Of a stretch of 64,000 bases of DNA, positions 59,842 through 64,000 are shown piece after piece (the stretch's first letter is position 1; every line of letters begins with the position of its first letter). Where the stretch lies: assembly GCA_050943935.1 (NCBI GenBank), contig JBMNQC010000005.1, forward strand, positions 62,001-126,000. Reading direction: 5' to 3'. The DNA is from Heteroscillospira sp050943935 (GTDB taxonomy: Bacteria > Bacillota > Clostridia > Oscillospirales > Oscillospiraceae). Below the pieces are notes generated by a model. That model was given only the letters and a program-made list of their open reading frames with translations. It searched no databases and was not told where the DNA came from. A program made the translations under genes and the position numbers.

Positions 59842-59882
59842 AAAAAAAGCTGCGGCAGAGAAATATGGCCCCTACCGCAGCT
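59842..59882 (-). terminator. Terminator just upstream of the methyltransferase gene
   Basis: On the minus strand AGCTGCGG (59882-59875) pairs with CCGCAGCT (59855-59848), followed by a U7 run (59848-59842), thirteen bases from the ATG at 59829. It would stop transcripts coming from the dead element; with the ribosome site immediately after, it could also act as an attenuator. Confidence 0.85.
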
Positions 59883-60052
59883 GTGTAATCACGTCGTCTG
59901 AATTTCTATTGTTACGTTGTGAATCATCTCAGCCGTCGGGACAGCGCTCAGTCCTGAGGCTTCATGGTGGGGAATATCACCGCAGAATCGAAGTATCTTC
60001 TCATAATTTATTACAACATTGCAGTCGAATGGTGTCAAAAAGCAGAGTGCCT

Positions 60053-60303
60053 TTAAGCAATCTCAATCTTACCGTCAAGTACTGCAAAACTTGCAATTTT
60101 CTTTCCTTGGTTGCCTCATTATAGACATCCATCGTAGTTTAAATGCTTCTGTGTCCCATAATTTCTTGTATTATTTTGGTATTGGTTTCGTTTTCGCAAC
60201 GCCTCCGGCATCTGTATAGCGGTACATATATCTACCGTTACTCCTTCGAACCTCCCAATCAGGAAGGATTCCGCCTTTGCCGTCTTTTTTCATCTTCAGA
60301 CAT
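60053..60303 (-). pseudogene. Deleted Tn916-type tyrosine integrase remnant
   Basis: On the minus strand the ATG at 60303 (AGGAAG site) gives MSEDEK, then after a frame change at an A6 run, DGKGGILPDWEVRRSNG and RYMYRYTDAGG, the N-terminal DNA-binding domain of Tn916-type integrases. The reading frame then jumps to the C-terminus IIQEIMGHRSI, an in-frame stop, TTMDVYNEATKER (catalytic Tyr at 60121-60123, MGH histidine motif) and, after another frame change, ASFAVLDGKIEIA and stop. About 300 central codons are missing. The integrase lies at the downstream end of an element, as in Tn916-like elements. Confidence 0.8.
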
Positions 60304-60390
60304 GGATACTTCCTTTCTGTCTGAAAACGAACTCAACATAGTTCATTATAATATATCATATCAAATTCGTTTTTTCAAGCCGTACTCAAA

Positions 60391-61313
60391 CTAAATTACG
60401 CAGGGCATATTGTAGGAATAGGGGTTTTCCTCATAAGGCTGCAAGCTGTCCAGACTGCGGCTGTCTGCCTTGGCAAACTTGATGGTCTTGAACTGCTCAC
60501 GCAGATTGGAGATAACCTCCTTGAGCTGTGCGTTCTGCTTGAGAAGTTCATCCTGCCCTTCAAGGGAGAACTGGCTATTGACATCCACCTCGTTTTGTGA
60601 CATATCGGAGGTAGAAGCGGAACCCCCCCAGCGTCTTGGACGTGTCGTCTTGGCTATGCAAAGACATGGGCGCGGTACGCTTCTTTTTTTGTGCGTAATC
60701 GGACTTGTCAAGGAAAATCGTGTAAGTCTCCAACTGGTTTTTCTTCCTGGACACCACCTCAAGCGCATAGTGTTTGCCGTCTGGAAGCTGCTTAGAAAAC
60801 CGAATTGCCCTCAAACGGTTCTGTCCTTTTTCGATATACGAGAAGCGCGCATCATCAAAGGAGGAAAGAGCGCCGCCGTAGACCTGAGTGGTTTTAACCA
60901 CGGCATTGATGAAGTCGCGGGTCTCCGTGGGTGCAAGCTGAGCCATGCGGTGCAGTCCTTCATGGAAGAAGTAAGAGGCGTTCTCCGCTATATCCGTATC
61001 AGCGGACATTGCTATAGTGCCGTCGCTCATTGTCATAACGTTTGCGCCGCTCTCGTCGTTTCCGGCAGCTATACGCTCCAGGAACGTAGTGCGGTTGCCC
61101 AGCGCCTTTGAGAAATAGTCATAGGTTTTCAGGGTAGACACTTTCATCTGCTTTGGGATACAGGGAGATTGGAAAGACCTTTGAGATAAGGGAGATGGAA
61201 CTCGCGGTTTGCCTCCGCTGCGGTAAGCTCGTTAGTCTCCATGAAGCTTTCGAATGTGGCCCTGCCGTGCTCACCATAGTAAAGCACCCCGCTTGTCTAC
61301 AGTATGATATGCT
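60391..61313 (-). pseudogene. Broken 3' part of a large mobile-element protein (HExxH and nuclease-like domain)
   Basis: Three minus-strand pieces join by single frameshifts. Piece one (61313-61140): LYYGEHGRATFESFMETNEL, ending in a stop at SQSR. Piece two (61147-60575): KVSTLKTYDYFSKALGN, with FFHEGLHRMAQ (HExxH, ~residue 65 of the piece) and a beta-rich segment resembling the barnase/EndoU/RelE-like BECR nuclease domains found at the C-termini of giant phage or ICE proteins. Piece three (60621-60391): NEVDVNSQFSLEG with a coiled-coil. The second shift is at a C7 run (60623-60629). The domain naming is by pattern recognition only. Confidence 0.65.
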
Positions 61314-61329
61314 GTAAACAAGCGGGGTG
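61285..61329. repeat. 18-bp inverted repeat at the remnant boundary
   Basis: Arms CACCCCGCTTGTCTACAG (61285-61302) and CTGTAAACAAGCGGGGTG (61312-61329) differ by one pair, with a nine-base loop. It lies just after the SLH gene's stop and at the edge of the broken mobile-element gene, so it may be that gene's terminator or a boundary of the inserted DNA. There is no U-run on the minus strand. Confidence 0.8.
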
Positions 61330-61377
61330 TAGTTCACTTTTTCTCTGTTTCTACCTTTTTTTCAGCTAAAGCAACCT

Positions 61378-64000
61378 TTACTTTGCGACGCCCTCACAGA
61401 ACCGCATGAGTATGGTAGCCGCTTCTGCGCGGGTGGCATTGCCGCCGGGTACAATGGTCGTTGCGGTGCGGCCATTGATCAGTTCCTCTGCATTCGCCCA
61501 CTTGACAGCGTTCAGCGCCCAGGCGCTGATGTCTTCCATGTCAATAAAGCCTTGCAGGTCGCCCGCATTCGTCACATCATATGTCTTGTATGCGGCATAG
61601 CGGTACAGCATCGCCGCCATCTGCTCCCTGGTGATGTTGTCCGTGGGACCAAACTTTCCGTTGCCGTAACCGTCCACGATGCCGTTCTCACTGGCCCAAA
61701 TTACCGCGTCGGTGTACCAGGTTCCGGATGCCACATCGGTGTAGATGTTCTTGGCCTTGACTTCAGGCTCGCCCTCCAGACGGTATAGGATGGTGGCCAG
61801 CATGGCGCGGTTTAGTGTAGCATCAGGGCTGAACTCGTCAGCACCGGTGCCGTTCATCAGGTCATTGATATAGGCATACCGAATAGCTTCCAGCGCCCAG
61901 TACTCCTCTACATCGTCGAAGGGCAGACTGCCGGTCAGCCTGGCAAATTCCTTCTCGGCTGCAGTCAGCTCGGCATAATTCTCCACAAGCTTCTTCTGCG
62001 CATTAGTCAGAGCGTCATAAGCCTTGCGGGCTGCGTCAATTTTGTCCTCACTATCCTTGGTAACAGTACCAATGGCGTCGATGAGGTCAATGACCTTGTC
62101 CGCAGCTTTCTGGTTGGCGGTGTTGGTATTTCCGGAATTGACGTTATCCCAGTCTCCGTCATAACCGGTTTCCTTGGTATAATCGTCCGTGTAGAACCAA
62201 AGAATATCATCGCCGTTTTTCAGGATTTTATCTGCATACCCGACATCGGATATTTTACCGTTCACACGATACATCCACCCGGAATTCGGTCCGTTGGTAA
62301 ATTCGGATAACCATTCCCCGGCATCGGAGAAGCCGGCAGGAATCCGGACTCTATCAATGTAGGTGCCGCCGTCTGTATGGAAAGCGATATCCTCATTCAT
62401 GAGCATCATATCCGTTACATATTTTACCGTGGAGCCAACCGGTATTTCTATCTCGGTCTCTTCAACCCATGTCTGCGGATTATGCGGACCGGTGGATTCA
62501 CCCGGTTTGGTTTTATCTTCATTCATAGCATAGTGGATGTCGTCACCTGTGAAGCAGAATGTAACAGTAATGGTTTTGCTTCCAGTACCGCTGTCATTTT
62601 TGGCTCGGTCTACCACCACTATATAAGTCTTTACATTGCCATTAACCGCTGTTACCTGAAGATTAAAAATATTAGAACCTTCCTCCAGCGCCAAAACGGC
62701 AGAATCGGTGCTCTGTTCCAAAGTAATCGGCTGAGTCAGCTTTCCGCCGGAGAGCTGCATGGAAGCGGAGGCATTCAAGGCCTCGGCAGACAGCTTAACA
62801 GAAGAGATATTCTGGGCAACCTCAAATTTAAAGATATTATTCGTAATCTCATCTGCACTCAGGGTCACATCGCCCGGAGTCAAAGTCACCTGCTTCAATC
62901 CGGCATTTGCATCTGCATCGGAAGCGCCCATATCGATGTAATAAATTTGAGGGGCTTTTTTATCATCCTGAACAATGATGCGCAGAATGCCTTTTTGCGG
63001 CGCTTGTACAAAGGTTTTGGTAAAGGTTCCGTCAGAGCCGGTCAGCTTCTGATTGTTTACAAATACCTGCTGGGCGCCGGAGGTAACGACAACTTTTACC
63101 GTTCCCTCCTGTTTGTCCAGCTCTGCATAACCGTTTTCATCAAAGGTTACGGGAATTTCGTTGACGGTGATAGCAGCTTCGTCGGTGATACCCACATCGC
63201 TTTCGGCTGCATCAGCGACGGCAATGCCGTTTACTTCAGTAGATTTTTCTCCGATAGAGCTGTCACCCAGCGTGAAGTTTGCGGTCATGACCTTGACATA
63301 GTGAATACCGTTTTCCAGCTTGACAGGCTTTCCGTTGGTATCTACCGCCCAGGCCAGGTCAAAACCATCGCCCCAGCCTTCCTGTGTAGTGTAAGGGTTG
63401 CCGGCCTTCCCATAATCCAAACCGGAGCCGCTCGTCCGAACGTCCACATAGCCAAACATATTATCACTAAACAGAGACGTAATTCGGGTGCCATATACTG
63501 TCAAAGTATCGGTATCCTCGGCAATAGAACCACGGGATGCAGCCAAAGGATAATGTTTCGCCAAGGGGAAGAGGAATTTTTGAGTCATCTTTTCGCCATC
63601 AGGCATGGTGACAATGGTACTTCCATCAGCTGCGGCCGAGTAGGTCACATAGGTGTTCCACAGCGTACTGTCTTCATAAAATTCAGAGCCGGCCAACTCA
63701 TACCAGTTTTCACCATCCTCGGAGACCATTACCGCGCCGGGCTCGCCAAAGCCGCTGCCGCCGTTGGAGTTGCCATAGACGATAAAATCTACGCCGTAAG
63801 GATTATTGGGGCTGTCAACAATAGCGTCTTCATAATAATAGGTAATATAGCCGCCAAAGTTACCCAAGGAAATCGGGGTGCCCCAAGCAGCGCCGCCCCA
63901 CATAGACTTTTCCGGATATCCGCCATACTGATCCGTATTGGTATACTGACTGCCGACAATCAGGTAATCATAAACCTCGTCTGGCATGCCGTCAACGGTT
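61378..64000 (-). CDS. Large SLH-anchored surface protein (partial)
   Basis: At least 873 residues; the N-terminus is outside the window. Visible order: a beta-rich ~200-residue domain (FGGYITYYYEDAIVD, PNNPYGVDFIVYGN), a cadherin-like/Ig-like region (~365-465, VTLTPGDVTLSADEI and NGNVKTYIVVVDRA), a DUF4430-type domain (~475-605, with WMYRVNGKISDVGYADKIL), a helical FIVAR-like spacer (~625-685, AARKAYDALTNAQKKLVENY), then three SLH domains (~690-869). SLH domains tether it to the cell wall; DUF4430 relatives include cobalamin- or ligand-binding surface proteins. It may bind an extracellular substrate; no catalytic residue is visible. Confidence 0.9.
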   Translation of the reverse strand, partial: TVDGMPDEVYDYLIVGSQYTNTDQYGGYPEKSMWGGAAWGTPISLGNFGGYITYYYEDAIVDSPNNPYGVDFIVYGNSNGGSGFGEPGAVMVSEDGENWYELAGSEFYEDSTLWNTYVTYSAAADGSTIVTMPDGEKMTQKFLFPLAKHYPLAASRGSIAEDTDTLTVYGTRITSLFSDNMFGYVDVRTSGSGLDYGKAGNPYTTQEGWGDGFDLAWAVDTNGKPVKLENGIHYVKVMTANFTLGDSSIGEKSTEVNGIAVADAAESDVGITDEAAITVNEIPVTFDENGYAELDKQEGTVKVVVTSGAQQVFVNNQKLTGSDGTFTKTFVQAPQKGILRIIVQDDKKAPQIYYIDMGASDADANAGLKQVTLTPGDVTLSADEITNNIFKFEVAQNISSVKLSAEALNASASMQLSGGKLTQPITLEQSTDSAVLALEEGSNIFNLQVTAVNGNVKTYIVVVDRAKNDSGTGSKTITVTFCFTGDDIHYAMNEDKTKPGESTGPHNPQTWVEETEIEIPVGSTVKYVTDMMLMNEDIAFHTDGGTYIDRVRIPAGFSDAGEWLSEFTNGPNSGWMYRVNGKISDVGYADKILKNGDDILWFYTDDYTKETGYDGDWDNVNSGNTNTANQKAADKVIDLIDAIGTVTKDSEDKIDAARKAYDALTNAQKKLVENYAELTAAEKEFARLTGSLPFDDVEEYWALEAIRYAYINDLMNGTGADEFSPDATLNRAMLATILYRLEGEPEVKAKNIYTDVASGTWYTDAVIWASENGIVDGYGNGKFGPTDNITREQMAAMLYRYAAYKTYDVTNAGDLQGFIDMEDISAWALNAVKWANAEELINGRTATTIVPGGNATRAEAATILMRFCEGVAK

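Noticed and set aside
59941..59990. T-box-like GGTGG...CACCGC sequence upstream of the methyltransferase
   Set aside because: The order and spacing do not match the T-box antiterminator, and it is on the wrong strand for the gene.

Overview
The window reads as the chromosome of a Gram-positive anaerobe of class Clostridia, most likely order Oscillospirales (Oscillibacter/Flavonifractor-type gut bacteria). This is an inference from GC-rich coding, frequent GTG/TTG starts, DUF1836, DUF4363, DUF4364 and YcxB-type proteins, SLH-domain surface proteins, the LL-diaminopimelate aminotransferase route to lysine and meso-DAP, and Firmicutes-type gene order (rplU-rpmA-obgE, smc-ftsY, rnc-acpP-plsX, topA-trmFO). 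I found no rRNA, tRNA or CRISPR array.

Layout. 1-1.5 kb: the end of a YtrA-type GntR/ABC module and a DUF1836 regulator. 1.6-3.7 kb: a three-gene unit with a poly-cysteine ferredoxin-like protein, a HypA-like protein that lacks the zinc domain, and HypB; no hydrogenase is next to it. 3.8-7.8 kb: a TetR-controlled trio of small membrane and cytosolic proteins, then an exported SLH-flavodoxin fusion driven by a MerR-type promoter, followed by an iron-sulfur flavoprotein. 7.9-13 kb: a complete branched-chain amino-acid ABC importer. 13-13.8 kb: a gene-free stretch of inverted and tandem repeats. 13.8-17.2 kb: tmcAL, ackA and the rplU-rpmA ribosomal operon. 17.2-22.4 kb: a lipoprotein, obgE, a duplicated YcxB-like protein, a DMT transporter and a DUF421/DUF4363 pair.

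22.5-26.4 kb is a cell-wall precursor block (dapF, dapL, glmS). 26.4-32.8 kb holds a cysteine-rich protein, a DUF4364 regulator, nrdR, a small membrane protein, and the rnmV-holA-comEC cluster. 33-38.4 kb is the arginine operon argCJBDF (glutamate to citrulline) behind a strong promoter with an ARG-box-like site. 38.4-40.3 kb has an HdrD/GlpC-like Fe-S protein, a small membrane protein and rpsU. 40.4-59.8 kb is a long, tightly packed, mostly overlapping minus-strand housekeeping block: leuS, rsfS, an LCP protein, a fused nadD-yqeK, yhbY, rdgB, ftsY, smc, a radical SAM protein, rnc, acpP, plsX, trmFO, topA, dprA and an RNA methyltransferase.

59.8-61.3 kb is a dead mobile-element end. It contains a heavily deleted tyrosine integrase (N-terminal piece joined to the catalytic C-terminal piece) and a twice-frameshifted remnant of a large mobile-element protein. 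The window ends inside a big SLH-domain surface protein. The most unusual active loci are the zinc-less HypA/HypB/ferredoxin unit, the SLH-flavodoxin fusion with its MerR-style promoter, and the fused NadD-YqeK enzyme.
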